Program-made: the position numbers and the translations under genes
DNA from: Microbacterium salitolerans
GTDB taxonomy: Bacteria > Actinomycetota > Actinomycetes > Actinomycetales > Microbacteriaceae
Assembly (NCBI RefSeq): GCF_019720895.1
Contig: NZ_JAHKSH010000003.1
Location: 124,001-188,000 of the forward strand
DNA: 64,000 bases
Reading direction: 5' to 3'
The notes under the pieces: generated by a model
Database searches by the model: none
The model's input: only the letters and a program-made list of their open reading frames with translations
Told to the model about the DNA's origin: nothing
Shown: positions 7,784 to 15,107 of the stretch, one piece after another
Layout: every line of letters starts with the position of its first letter
How positions within the stretch are numbered: position 1 is the stretch's first letter

Positions 7784-8578
7784 ATGTACCAGCTCGCACC
7801 CAACATCGAACTGCTCTTCACCGAGGCCGGCGACTACCACGACCGCGTGCGCGCGGCGGCGGCCGCGGGATTCGACGCCGTCGAGATGTGGGGGCCCACG
7901 GGCGTCGATGCGCCCGCGGCGCCCAAAGACCTCCCCGCGCTGAAGGCGGCGCTCGAGGAGACGGGAACCCAGCTCACGGCGCAGCTCGCGGAGCCGCGCA
8001 CGCAGTTCATGATCCCGCCCTGGGACCACTCGGAGTTCTTCCGCAAGCTCGACGAGGGCGTGGAGATCGCGCGGGACCTCGGATGTCCGCGCATCGTCGT
8101 CGGCAGCGGCACGGGCTTCGGCGGCTGGAAGCGCCAGGTTCAGCTCGACAAGCTCGTCGAGATCTACCAGAAGGCGATCGCGCAGATCGACGGATCCGGC
8201 ATCGCGCTCGCGCTCGAACCGGTCAACGTGCGCGTCGATCATCCTGGCGCGCTGCTCGACCGCACGGCCGAGGCCGTATACGTCGCGCGGGGCGTCGACT
8301 CGCCGTTCTTCGGCGTGCTCTACGACATCTACCACTCCGCCGTCGAGGGCGAGGACATGGCAGTCGAGCTCGCGAACGCCGGCGACCTCGTGACCTACGT
8401 GCAGCTCGCCGATGCGCCCGGCCGCGGTGAGCCGGGCGCCGGCGAGCTCGACTGGCCCGAACGCCTCCGCACCCTGCGCGCGTCGGGCTACGGCGGGCCC
8501 ATCGGGCTCGAGTACTACCCGCAGACCGAGTCCGCGGCGTCGATCGCGCGCATCTCCGACTGGGCGGCGGGCGCGTGA
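7784..8578 (+). CDS. Hydroxypyruvate-isomerase-like TIM-barrel sugar isomerase/epimerase
   Basis: The 264-residue sequence fits the AP-endonuclease-2/xylose-isomerase-like fold and resembles Hyi proteins, with ALEPVNVRVDHPG, VLYDIYHSAVEGED, VQLADAPGRGEPGAGELDW and IGLEYYP blocks that supply the usual Glu, Asp, His and Glu metal ligands. The ATG has CAGGAG upstream; the long frame ahead of it is a shadow of the permease. Hyi enzymes interconvert hydroxypyruvate and tartronate semialdehyde, but here a role in isomerising a keto sugar from glycoside breakdown is equally possible. Confidence 0.8.
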   Translation: MYQLAPNIELLFTEAGDYHDRVRAAAAAGFDAVEMWGPTGVDAPAAPKDLPALKAALEETGTQLTAQLAEPRTQFMIPPWDHSEFFRKLDEGVEIARDLGCPRIVVGSGTGFGGWKRQVQLDKLVEIYQKAIAQIDGSGIALALEPVNVRVDHPGALLDRTAEAVYVARGVDSPFFGVLYDIYHSAVEGEDMAVELANAGDLVTYVQLADAPGRGEPGAGELDWPERLRTLRASGYGGPIGLEYYPQTESAASIARISDWAAGA

Positions 8579-8946
8579 GCGGCCATCGTGCCGCGTTCGA
8601 GCACTTCTGCGAGCTGCTCTACACCCGCAGACGGGTGGCGGAGGCCTTCGCGTTCCTGGTCGCCGACGACTACCGCCAGCACAACCCGAACATCGCCGAC
8701 GGGCCGGCGGCGGCGGTCGAGGCGCTCACGCCGAAGTTCGACGGATCGCCCGAATCGCGGTTCGAGATCCAGCGGATCCTCGTCGACGGCGACCTGGCGA
8801 TGGTCCACGTCAGGGCCTCGACGCCCGATCGGCCCGTCGCCGCAGTCGCCGACATCTACCGATTCTCCGGCGGACGCATCGTCGAGCACTGGGACGTCCT
8901 GCAGCCCGTGCCCGACCGGGCCGTCCACGACCATTCGATGTTCTGA
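8575..8946 (+). CDS. SnoaL/NTF2-like small protein
   Basis: A 123-residue protein with the SnoaL-like pattern: an N-terminal helix region, YRQHNPNIADG, a central beta section ending VHVRAS, and ADIYRFSGGRIVEHWDVLQ near residues 90-110. The family is a cone-shaped fold used by cyclases, isomerases and many proteins of unknown role. The GTG start overlaps the previous stop (GTGA), so translation is coupled. In this operon it may process an unsaturated or keto-sugar intermediate; that is a guess from context. Confidence 0.75.
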   Translation: MSGHRAAFEHFCELLYTRRRVAEAFAFLVADDYRQHNPNIADGPAAAVEALTPKFDGSPESRFEIQRILVDGDLAMVHVRASTPDRPVAAVADIYRFSGGRIVEHWDVLQPVPDRAVHDHSMF

Positions 8947-8960
8947 CCCGAGGAGACACC

Positions 8961-9032
8961 GTGCACCAGATCGCGCCCGATATCGGGAGCCCGTACTCCA
9001 GCGGTCCTGTCGCTGAGGGGGTCGTCGCGTGA
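8961..9032 (+). CDS. 23-residue ORF resembling the start of the Hyi-like gene
   Basis: A GTG with a strong GAGGAG site six bases before it opens a 23-codon frame that ends in a GTGA overlap with the next gene. The peptide MHQIAPDIGS.. matches the beginning of the TIM-barrel gene 1.2 kb upstream (MYQLAPNIEL..), and the ribosome-site region matches too. It looks like the remnant of a duplicated or replaced isomerase gene. It may still be translated and couple expression of the following oxidoreductase. Confidence 0.45.
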   Translation: MHQIAPDIGSPYSSGPVAEGVVA

Positions 9033-10549
9033 GCGGCCGCTACCCCGACGACGTCGACGTCGTCATCGTCGGATCCGGCCCCGCGGGGTCCGCATACGCA
9101 CGGATCCTGTCGGAGCAGGCGCCCCTCGCGACGGTCGCGATGCTTGAGGTCGGGCCGACCGTGTCGGACCCGCCGGGTGCGCACGTCAAGAACATCGCTG
9201 ATCCCGACGCGCGGCGGGACGCGCAGAGGCGGTCCGAGGGGCCGGGCGCGGGTGGCGACACCGTCGGTTCACCCGGCGACGTGAAGGCGGGCGAACGCCG
9301 CCCGAGGCCCGGCACATTCCTCCTCGAGGACGGCTACACGCAGCCGGAGGAGGACGGCCTGCCGGTCGCGGCGTTCTCGAGCAACGTCGGCGGCATGGGG
9401 GCGCACTGGACGGCCGCGTGCCCGCGCCCGGGGGACAGCGAGCGGATCGGGTTCCTTGACGGCGAGGGCGTGCTCGACGAGCTGCTCGCCGAGGGCGACC
9501 GCCTGCTCGGCGTCACGGCCGACGCCTTCGACGCCGCGCCGTTCTCGGGCCTCGTGCGCGAGCGGCTCGCGGCCGTCGTCGACGACGGCCGTCCGTCCGA
9601 CCGCCGCGTGCAGCGGATGCCGCTCGCCGTGCACCGTCGGGACGACGGTCGGCTCGCCTGGTCGGGGTCCGATGTCGTCCTCGGCGACATCACACGGGCC
9701 AACCCGCGCTTCTCTCTCGTCGACGATTCGCTCGTGACGCGGATCCTGCTCGCGAACGGCGCCGCATCGGGCGTCGAGGTGCGCGACCGGCGCTCGGGCG
9801 AGACCCACGAGATCACGGCGCGGCACGTCGTCGTCGCGGCCGACGCGCTGCGCTCGCCGCAGGTGCTGTGGGCGTCGGGGATCCGGCCCGCGGCCCTCGG
9901 CCGCTACCTCAATGACCAGACGCAGATCGTGTTCGCGTCGCGGCTGCGCGACGTGGCGGGTGGCTCGGCACCTCGGGGCGATGGCGCGCTCAGCGAGACG
10001 AGCGGCGTCAGCTGGGTGCCGTTTACCGACGAGCTCCCCTTCCATGGGCAGATCATGCAGTGGGACACCTCGCCGATCCCGCTCGCGGACGATGATCCGA
10101 TCGTCCCCGGCTCGATCGTGGGCCTCGGCCTGTTCTGCGCCAAGGACCTCCAGGCATCCGATCGCGTCGCGTTCCACGAGACGGCGGTCGACGCATACGG
10201 CATGCCGGCCATGCGGATCCACTACACGCTCACCGACTGCGACCGTGCGGTCATCGCGCGCGCGAAGGACGAGATCGTGCGACTCGGCTGCGCCGTCGGC
10301 GAGCCGCTCGACGGGGATCCGTTCGTGCTGCCGCTCGGCTCGTCCCTGCACTATCAGGGCACGGTGCGCATGGGCACGTCCGACGACGGTGCGAGCGTCT
10401 GCGATCCGTTCAGCGAGGTCTGGGAGGCGCCGGGCGTCTTCGTCGCGGGCAACGGCGTGATCCCGACGTCGACCGCCTGCAATCCGACGCTCACGTCGGT
10501 GGCGCTCGCGGTGCGCGGCGCGCGCCGGATCGCGGAGCGGCTGGCCTGA
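9029..10549 (+). CDS. CarA-like GMC family FAD oxidoreductase (probable glycoside 3-oxidase)
   Basis: The protein has 506 residues. The FAD-binding motif is G15-S-G17-P-A-G20. NVGGMGAHWTAACPR near residue 120 is the GMC/pyranose-oxidase FAD segment, and the C-terminal catalytic pair is H441 (SLHYQGT) and N485 (ACNPTLT). Related FAD enzymes such as CarA of Microbacterium oxidise the C3 hydroxyl of the sugar in C-glycosides, the step before CarB/CarC cleavage. Location among four deglycosidase pairs supports that role. The GTG start overlaps the preceding 23-codon frame. A 54-bp palindrome follows the stop. Confidence 0.85.
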   Translation: MSGRYPDDVDVVIVGSGPAGSAYARILSEQAPLATVAMLEVGPTVSDPPGAHVKNIADPDARRDAQRRSEGPGAGGDTVGSPGDVKAGERRPRPGTFLLEDGYTQPEEDGLPVAAFSSNVGGMGAHWTAACPRPGDSERIGFLDGEGVLDELLAEGDRLLGVTADAFDAAPFSGLVRERLAAVVDDGRPSDRRVQRMPLAVHRRDDGRLAWSGSDVVLGDITRANPRFSLVDDSLVTRILLANGAASGVEVRDRRSGETHEITARHVVVAADALRSPQVLWASGIRPAALGRYLNDQTQIVFASRLRDVAGGSAPRGDGALSETSGVSWVPFTDELPFHGQIMQWDTSPIPLADDDPIVPGSIVGLGLFCAKDLQASDRVAFHETAVDAYGMPAMRIHYTLTDCDRAVIARAKDEIVRLGCAVGEPLDGDPFVLPLGSSLHYQGTVRMGTSDDGASVCDPFSEVWEAPGVFVAGNGVIPTSTACNPTLTSVALAVRGARRIAERLA

Positions 10550-10554
10550 TCCTT

Positions 10555-10608
10555 CGAATGCCGCAGATTGCTCATCACCGCCGATCTTGGTGCGATTCGC
10601 GGCATTCG
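10555..10608. repeat. 54-bp palindromic repeat, copy 3
   Basis: The arms are CGAATGCCGCAGATTG and the complementary CGATTCGCGGCATTCG with a few mismatches. It begins six bases after the GMC oxidoreductase stop and ends eight bases before the stop of the reverse-strand DUF559 gene. It could end transcription from both sides. Confidence 0.85.
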
Positions 10609-10615
10609 GAGAGCG

Positions 10616-11578
10616 TCACCCGCGCCAGCCGCGCGCGTGGAGCGCCTGCGCCACGCGGCGCACGAGGGCGGCGGGATCCGCGTGGAGCGCAGACGTGACC
10701 TGGATGATGATCCACCCCTCCGCTCGGAGCCGTTCGATCCGCTCGACGTCCTTCGCGTACGTGGCGTGGTGCTGTGCGCCCTGGTATTCGACCGCGACCT
10801 TCCACTGCGGGTAGACGAGGTCGACGCACCCGAGGTGTCCGCCGCGCGCATCGAAGAGGTCGATGTTGAGCTCCGGCTCGGGAAGGCCCGCGCGGATGAG
10901 GTGTACGCGGCACGCCGACTCGCGCGGCGACCAGGAGTCGAGGCGGACGAGCTCGAGCGCCTCCCGCAGCCTCGCCGCCCCGCGCCGTCGACCAGCATGA
11001 AGCGCGGCGGCGAGCTGCTCTCGTGTCGCCAGCGGCGGGCGACCGACGTCCGTTCGCCCGACGCCGGCGCGCCGTACTCGGCAGAGATGGTCGCCGAGCG
11101 CGACGAGATCGACGACGCTCCAGGAACCGAGCATCGCCCAGGTGGACGCGGGAGACGAGGCACGGAGTCCGTCGGCGTGGACGACGTGCACCATCGTCGC
11201 GGTGAGGCGCCGGCCGTGGACGCCCGAGCTGCGCGGAAGCGGAGCGCCGCCGAGGACCCCTACCTCGAGGGGGCGCACGTCGCCGCCGATTGCAGGGGGC
11301 AACGGGGCGCCGAGCAGGTGCACCGCCGTCTCGTAGGCGAAGAACTCGTCATCGCGCATCCGCGTCGCGTAGGCACGTGCCCGGCGCACGGTTTCGGCGC
11401 GGGCGCGCGCGAATGGATCCTCGAGCGCCGGCGCGTCTCGCACGCGGGCCCGCACGCCGTGGAACGGTCGCTCGAGATCCGCGCTGCGCAGGCGACCGGC
11501 GCGGATGCCGGCGGCCTTCGCTGTGGCGACGGCGAAGGCGTCGCCGAGCGTGTCGGGAAGCTCGACGCGTCGCGGCAT
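10616..11578 (-). CDS. DUF559-domain protein, PD-(D/E)XK-like nuclease fold
   Basis: The 320-residue product has a variable N-terminal part and a C-terminal DUF559 domain (about 220-310). The pattern D-LVYPQWKVAV-E-Y-Q-G, then QHH and IERLRAEGWIIIQVTS, fits the very-short-patch-repair/restriction-like fold. Many actinobacterial genomes carry several such proteins of unknown role, often with an AbiEi-like N-terminal region. The ATG at 11578 is chosen because an earlier start would lie inside the palindromic repeat. It is flanked on both sides by 54-bp palindromes and is the only gene here with no obvious link to sugar metabolism. Confidence 0.7.
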   Translation of the reverse strand: MPRRVELPDTLGDAFAVATAKAAGIRAGRLRSADLERPFHGVRARVRDAPALEDPFARARAETVRRARAYATRMRDDEFFAYETAVHLLGAPLPPAIGGDVRPLEVGVLGGAPLPRSSGVHGRRLTATMVHVVHADGLRASSPASTWAMLGSWSVVDLVALGDHLCRVRRAGVGRTDVGRPPLATREQLAAALHAGRRRGAARLREALELVRLDSWSPRESACRVHLIRAGLPEPELNIDLFDARGGHLGCVDLVYPQWKVAVEYQGAQHHATYAKDVERIERLRAEGWIIIQVTSALHADPAALVRRVAQALHARGWRG

Positions 11579-11634
11579 GCGGTCACGATGCCAGGATCCG
11601 CGGCGCGGCCTCGAAAGTTCTCCACAGGCCGCTT

Positions 11635-11688
11635 CGAATGCCGCAGGTGGCGCTTCCCGTCTGGTTTTGGCGCGGTTCACGGCATTCG
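11635..11688. repeat. 54-bp palindromic repeat, copy 4 (diverged centre)
   Basis: The outer arms CGAATGCCGCAG and TTCACGGCATTCG are kept while the centre has drifted. The length is again exactly 54. It lies upstream of the DUF559 gene and about 75 bases before a CarC-like gene, so it is not simply a terminator placed after a stop codon. Confidence 0.75.
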
Positions 11689-11764
11689 GGTGGGGCGCCG
11701 CATTGACTTCCGCATGAAAACGACATTAGAGTGTAGAAAACGCACAATGGACGAGGAGGTCCCG

Positions 11765-12160
11765 GTGATTCCCGACCGCATCATCGAGCAGGGCACGCTG
11801 CGCAGCGACGGCCCACGCACATCGATCGAGGTGCGCATCCCCTGGTATCGCGCGCTGCCCGCCTCCTGCATCGCGGGGGCGGCGCTCACGGTCGACGGGG
11901 TCGTGGCTCCGACCGATTCGCTTCGGTGGGAGATGAACGGACGCACGTTCGCCTTCGCCGACATGGTCGACGACACCGACGAGTGGTGGTTCCCCGTCGA
12001 CTCGGCCGTGCTGTCGGGGGATCTCGCGATCGATCCGGCAGTGGACCATGAGGTGGCCGTCGACCTCACCCTCTACATCCCGTACATCGTCATCGGCGAG
12101 GACGAGGTGCTCCACATCGAAGAGCACGACGCCAAGAACATGAAGGCGGTGACCGCATGA
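11765..12160 (+). CDS. CarC-like C-glycoside deglycosidase beta subunit (DUF6379)
   Basis: The 131-residue protein contains IPWYRALPAS near residues 25-34 and the LTLYIPYIVIG strand near the C terminus, both matching the beta subunit. It lacks the DGGPG tail present in the other copies, so it is more divergent. The GTG at 11765 is preferred because GAGGAGG ends five bases upstream; an ATG at 11747 would put that site inside the gene. It overlaps the next alpha-like gene by ATGA, so the two should form a 1:1 complex. Confidence 0.78.
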   Translation: MIPDRIIEQGTLRSDGPRTSIEVRIPWYRALPASCIAGAALTVDGVVAPTDSLRWEMNGRTFAFADMVDDTDEWWFPVDSAVLSGDLAIDPAVDHEVAVDLTLYIPYIVIGEDEVLHIEEHDAKNMKAVTA

Positions 12161-13266
12161 CCGCGCAGCTCGGCACGCCCGTCCAGGGCGTCACGCTCTA
12201 CAGCTTCACCCGCGCCTTCCATGGGCGTGAGTATGACCTCGAGGGCCTGATCCGGAAGGTCGCGGCCGACGGCTACGGCCCCGGGCTCGAGGTCATCGGG
12301 TTCTCGAGTCTGCGCGGCTTCCCCGACGTCGACGACCGCTTTGCGGGCTGGTTCCGCGACCTCGTCGACGAGGTCGACCTCGTGCCGACGTCGCTCGCCA
12401 TCAACGCCGACATCGGGATCCACCGCGATCGCCTGCTGAACCAGGATGAGCTGATCGAGTACATGCGGCGTCAGATCGAGGCCGCCGCACGCCTCGGATT
12501 CCCCGTCGCGCGCGTGCAGATCTCGCTCACGCCCGATTCGATGGAGCAGCTCGTGCCCATCGCCGAGCAGTACGGCGTCACGCTCGCGCTCGAGGTGCAC
12601 GCCGATCAGTACGCGTCGCACCCGCGGATCCTCGCCCTGCGCGACCGCTACGAGAAGGTCGGATCCCCGCTCCTCGGATTCACGATGGACTGGGGCGCGA
12701 CCGTGTCGGGCTTCGCACCGTCGCTCATCGAGGCCTACCGGCGCCGCGGTGCGGGCGAGGAGCTCCTGGCCGCCGTCGCGGACCTGTGGAACGAGTTCTA
12801 CGCCGCGGGGCCGCCGGCCGACCAGACCGAGCACGGCGAGCGGTTCGGCCGCTTCATCGGGCTCGCCGCCCAGCACGGGCGCCCCGAGCTCGGCATCGAC
12901 TTCGGGATCAACGGCACGGGCCTGTTCGGCCCGGCGCGAGTTGACGACTGGCTGGAGATCATGCCGTGGGTGCGCCACGTGCACGCGAAGTTCTTCGGCA
13001 TCGATGAGAACGGCGAGGAGCCGTCGGTCCCTGTGCGCGACCTCATCGCGCTGCTCGTCGAGAACGGGTACTCGGGTGCCGTGTCGAGCGAGTACGAGGG
13101 CTGGCACTGGAACCACTGGCAGAGCCCGTTCGACATCGTCCGCGGCGAGCAGGCGGTGCAGCGCTCGGCCGCCGAGGGCGTGGGATCGCGCATGGTCACG
13201 GACGCCGCCGAGGCGCGCGCCGTGCTCGCGACCCACCACGCCGCCGCGATGGAGGTGGCGCGATGA
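12157..13266 (+). CDS. CarB-like TIM-barrel alpha subunit (divergent paralogue)
   Basis: This 369-residue sugar-phosphate-isomerase/epimerase-type barrel keeps the ligands expected for a divalent metal: E146 (ALEVHAD), D178 (TMDWGAT), H274 or H276 (HVHAKFFG) and E312 (SSEYEG). It differs from the 13.3-kb copy around the active site: MDWGATVSG replaces ADFSSTM, and there is a GIHRD segment instead of DMGRRKDRD. That suggests another substrate or a different step, such as hydration of the released unsaturated keto sugar. The gene overlaps both neighbours by four bases. Confidence 0.8.
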   Translation: MTAQLGTPVQGVTLYSFTRAFHGREYDLEGLIRKVAADGYGPGLEVIGFSSLRGFPDVDDRFAGWFRDLVDEVDLVPTSLAINADIGIHRDRLLNQDELIEYMRRQIEAAARLGFPVARVQISLTPDSMEQLVPIAEQYGVTLALEVHADQYASHPRILALRDRYEKVGSPLLGFTMDWGATVSGFAPSLIEAYRRRGAGEELLAAVADLWNEFYAAGPPADQTEHGERFGRFIGLAAQHGRPELGIDFGINGTGLFGPARVDDWLEIMPWVRHVHAKFFGIDENGEEPSVPVRDLIALLVENGYSGAVSSEYEGWHWNHWQSPFDIVRGEQAVQRSAAEGVGSRMVTDAAEARAVLATHHAAAMEVAR

Positions 13267-14291
13267 ACGGGGGAATCGCGGGCACGGGGATCCGCCTCGG
13301 CACCACCGTGTACTCGATGACGAGTGAGTTCTCCGCCGGTCAGTACACGCAGGAGTCGCTGATCCGCGCCGTCGCCGAGAAGGGCATCGGACCGGGTGTG
13401 GAGTTCAACATCGCGCAGCTGCTGCGTACCTATCCCGACGTCGACTCCGACTTCGTCGACCTGTGGTTCCGCACACTCGAGGACTGCGGGCTCGAGCCGA
13501 GCGCTGTCGGCACGAACCTCGACATGGGTCGGCGCAAGGACCGCGACATGACGCCGGAGGAGGAGCACGACTTCTTCGCCCGGCAGCTGAAGACAGCGCA
13601 CACGCTCGGCTTCAAGAAGATCGTCATCCGATCGGCGGGGCGCGAGCTGCTGCGCAGCCTCCTGCCGCTCGCCGAGAAGTACGACCAGGTGCTCGGCTAC
13701 GAGATCCACGCGCCTGTCGGCCCCAACGATCCGAAGATCGTCGAGATCCGCGAGCTATACGACGATCTCGGATCGGACCGACTGGGGTTCACGGCTGACT
13801 TCTCGTCGACGATGCACAGCCTGTCGCCGACGCTCCTGCGCACGCTCGGGCAGATGGGGATGGACGAGCGCCACTTCCCCGTCATGGAGGAGATCTGGCA
13901 CGAGCCGACCCCCATGCACGTGCGCAATCAGAAGTTCGAGGACTATCTGGTCGGCGAGGGCGTGGATCCGCTGCGATTCGGGCCGTTCACGCGTCTGGCC
14001 TTCAACATGCACGGGCTCGTGGCGCCGGAGGAGTGGCTCGACATCATGCCGCAGATCTTCCACGTGCACGCGAAGTTCTATGACATCGGGCCCGACGGCG
14101 AGGAGCCCGCGATGGACATTCCGCGCATCGTGCGGCAGTTCGTCGTGGGCGGGTACGAGGGGTTCCTCTCGAGTGAGTGGGAGGGGCACGCGTTCTCGGA
14201 TCTCGGCGAGGCGGATCCCATCGACCTCGTGCAGAAGCAGCACGCGCTCATGCGTCGCGCGATCGAGGAGACCGCCGCCGAGGCGGCGTAG
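13263..14291 (+). CDS. carB: C-glycoside deglycosidase alpha subunit (CarB-like)
   Basis: The 342-residue TIM barrel has metal-site residues E147 (YEIHAPVG), D179 (TADFSST), H267 or H269 (HVHAKFYD) and E305 (SSEWEGHAF), plus NLDMGRRKDRDMTPEEE, nearly identical to the barrel of the fused gene. CarB-type subunits cleave the C-C bond between sugar and aglycone in 3-keto-C-glycosides with a small beta partner. That partner is probably the next gene, 11 bases downstream. The ATGA overlap ties it to the previous gene. It is the best conserved alpha copy in the window after the fused one. Confidence 0.85.
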   Translation: MNGGIAGTGIRLGTTVYSMTSEFSAGQYTQESLIRAVAEKGIGPGVEFNIAQLLRTYPDVDSDFVDLWFRTLEDCGLEPSAVGTNLDMGRRKDRDMTPEEEHDFFARQLKTAHTLGFKKIVIRSAGRELLRSLLPLAEKYDQVLGYEIHAPVGPNDPKIVEIRELYDDLGSDRLGFTADFSSTMHSLSPTLLRTLGQMGMDERHFPVMEEIWHEPTPMHVRNQKFEDYLVGEGVDPLRFGPFTRLAFNMHGLVAPEEWLDIMPQIFHVHAKFYDIGPDGEEPAMDIPRIVRQFVVGGYEGFLSSEWEGHAFSDLGEADPIDLVQKQHALMRRAIEETAAEAA

Positions 14292-14302
14292 GAGGAGACG
14301 AC

Positions 14303-14719
14303 ATGGCCACGCACAACTCCCTGTTCTCCGAGAAGAACGTCCGCCGCACGGACGACGGCATCGCCGTGTCGGTGCAGATCCCCTGGTATCGCAGCCTCTG
14401 GCTCAGCGCCGTCGACGACGTCGACGTGACGGTGAACGGCGAGGCGATCCCGAAGGAGTCGCTGCGCTTCGAGCTGCAGGGGCGCTCGTACCGCGTCGCG
14501 GAGCTGCCCGACCAGTGGGACACCCTCTGGTTCGTCGCGGATCGCCCAGACATCGTGATCCCTCTCGACCCGGTGCCTGCGCCGGGCGACCGACTGACGG
14601 TCGAGGTCGTGCTCACGATGCGCCTGCTCTACATGCAGATCGCTCCGGGCGTGGACGGCGGCCCGGGCCGCTACGTCACGAACCGCGTGCCCGTCGAGCG
14701 TGAGGTCACGCTCGCCTGA
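14303..14719 (+). CDS. carC: C-glycoside deglycosidase beta subunit (CarC-like, DUF6379)
   Basis: A 138-residue beta-sandwich-type protein with IPWYRSLWLS (residues 25-34) and a LLYMQIAPGVDGGPGRYVTN tail, close to the beta domain of the fused gene. The small subunit completes the active site of the alpha barrel in known CarB/CarC complexes. The ribosome site AGGAGGAG is strong. It ends the four-gene run beta-alpha-alpha-beta and is followed after 11 bases by a 54-bp palindrome. Confidence 0.85.
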   Translation: MATHNSLFSEKNVRRTDDGIAVSVQIPWYRSLWLSAVDDVDVTVNGEAIPKESLRFELQGRSYRVAELPDQWDTLWFVADRPDIVIPLDPVPAPGDRLTVEVVLTMRLLYMQIAPGVDGGPGRYVTNRVPVEREVTLA

Positions 14720-14730
14720 CGGCCGCCCGT

Positions 14731-14784
14731 CGAATGCCGCAGATCGCTCCAAGAACGGAACCTTGGAGCGATCTGCGGCATTCG
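14731..14784. repeat. 54-bp palindromic repeat, copy 5 (best palindrome)
   Basis: CGAATGCCGCAGATCGCTCCAAG pairs with the complementary CTTGGAGCGATCTGCGGCATTCG, leaving a loop of only about eight bases. This is the least damaged copy and defines the family consensus. It lies directly after the CarC-like stop. Confidence 0.88.
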
Positions 14785-15107
14785 TGCGCACTGGGGTGGG
14801 GTCAGGCCAGTGTGAGCGAGAGGGATAGGGCCTCTCAGGTGATCGTGAAGCGGTTGAATTCGACAGCTCCATTTCTCGGCACGGAGGGCCGCACCTCCAG
14901 TGAGGACTCGGCCCAGCCTTGGGAGGCAACGTCCCCCGGTCCTCCCAACTAATCGCTGTCACCTATCCAATCCACAGACCCGACGCAACGTCGGACCGCG
15001 TGCGGCGGGTAATACTGCATCGGCAGTATCGCCAGATCCCCCTGTCGCGGGACGCGCAGCATTTGCCGACGATGGATCCTGAGGTTTCGATGACGGAAGA
15101 AGGCAGA
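14785..15107. other. Intergenic region upstream of the sensor kinase
   Basis: No convincing gene is seen in these 323 bases. A second hairpin, TTGGGAGG (14919-14926) with CCTCCCAA (14941-14948), could be a further terminator. The right part holds the dyad described separately. The base composition is a little less GC-rich than in the flanking genes. Confidence 0.6.
15012..15029. promoter_or_regulatory. Perfect dyad ATACTGC-ATCG-GCAGTAT
   Basis: Seven-base arms are perfectly complementary around ATCG. Related sequences lie upstream of the efflux gene (17033-17050) and, less perfectly, the monooxygenase gene (18827-18844). It is probably the binding site of the response regulator of this block, or of another regulator. 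Confidence 0.55.

Noticed and set aside
9029-10549. Assigning cholesterol oxidase or choline dehydrogenase to the GMC proteins
   Set aside because: Length, the GGMGAHWT segment and setting among deglycosidase genes fit the pyranose-oxidase/CarA-like group better.
10568-11764. Extension of the CarC-like frame far upstream on the forward strand
   Set aside because: It runs antisense through the DUF559 gene and two palindromes, has no beta-subunit features, and the GTG at 11765 has an ideal ribosome site.
3264-14784. CRISPR array from repeated 54-bp units
   Set aside because: Units are self-palindromic, mostly kilobases apart, with genes between them and no spacer pattern or cas genes.
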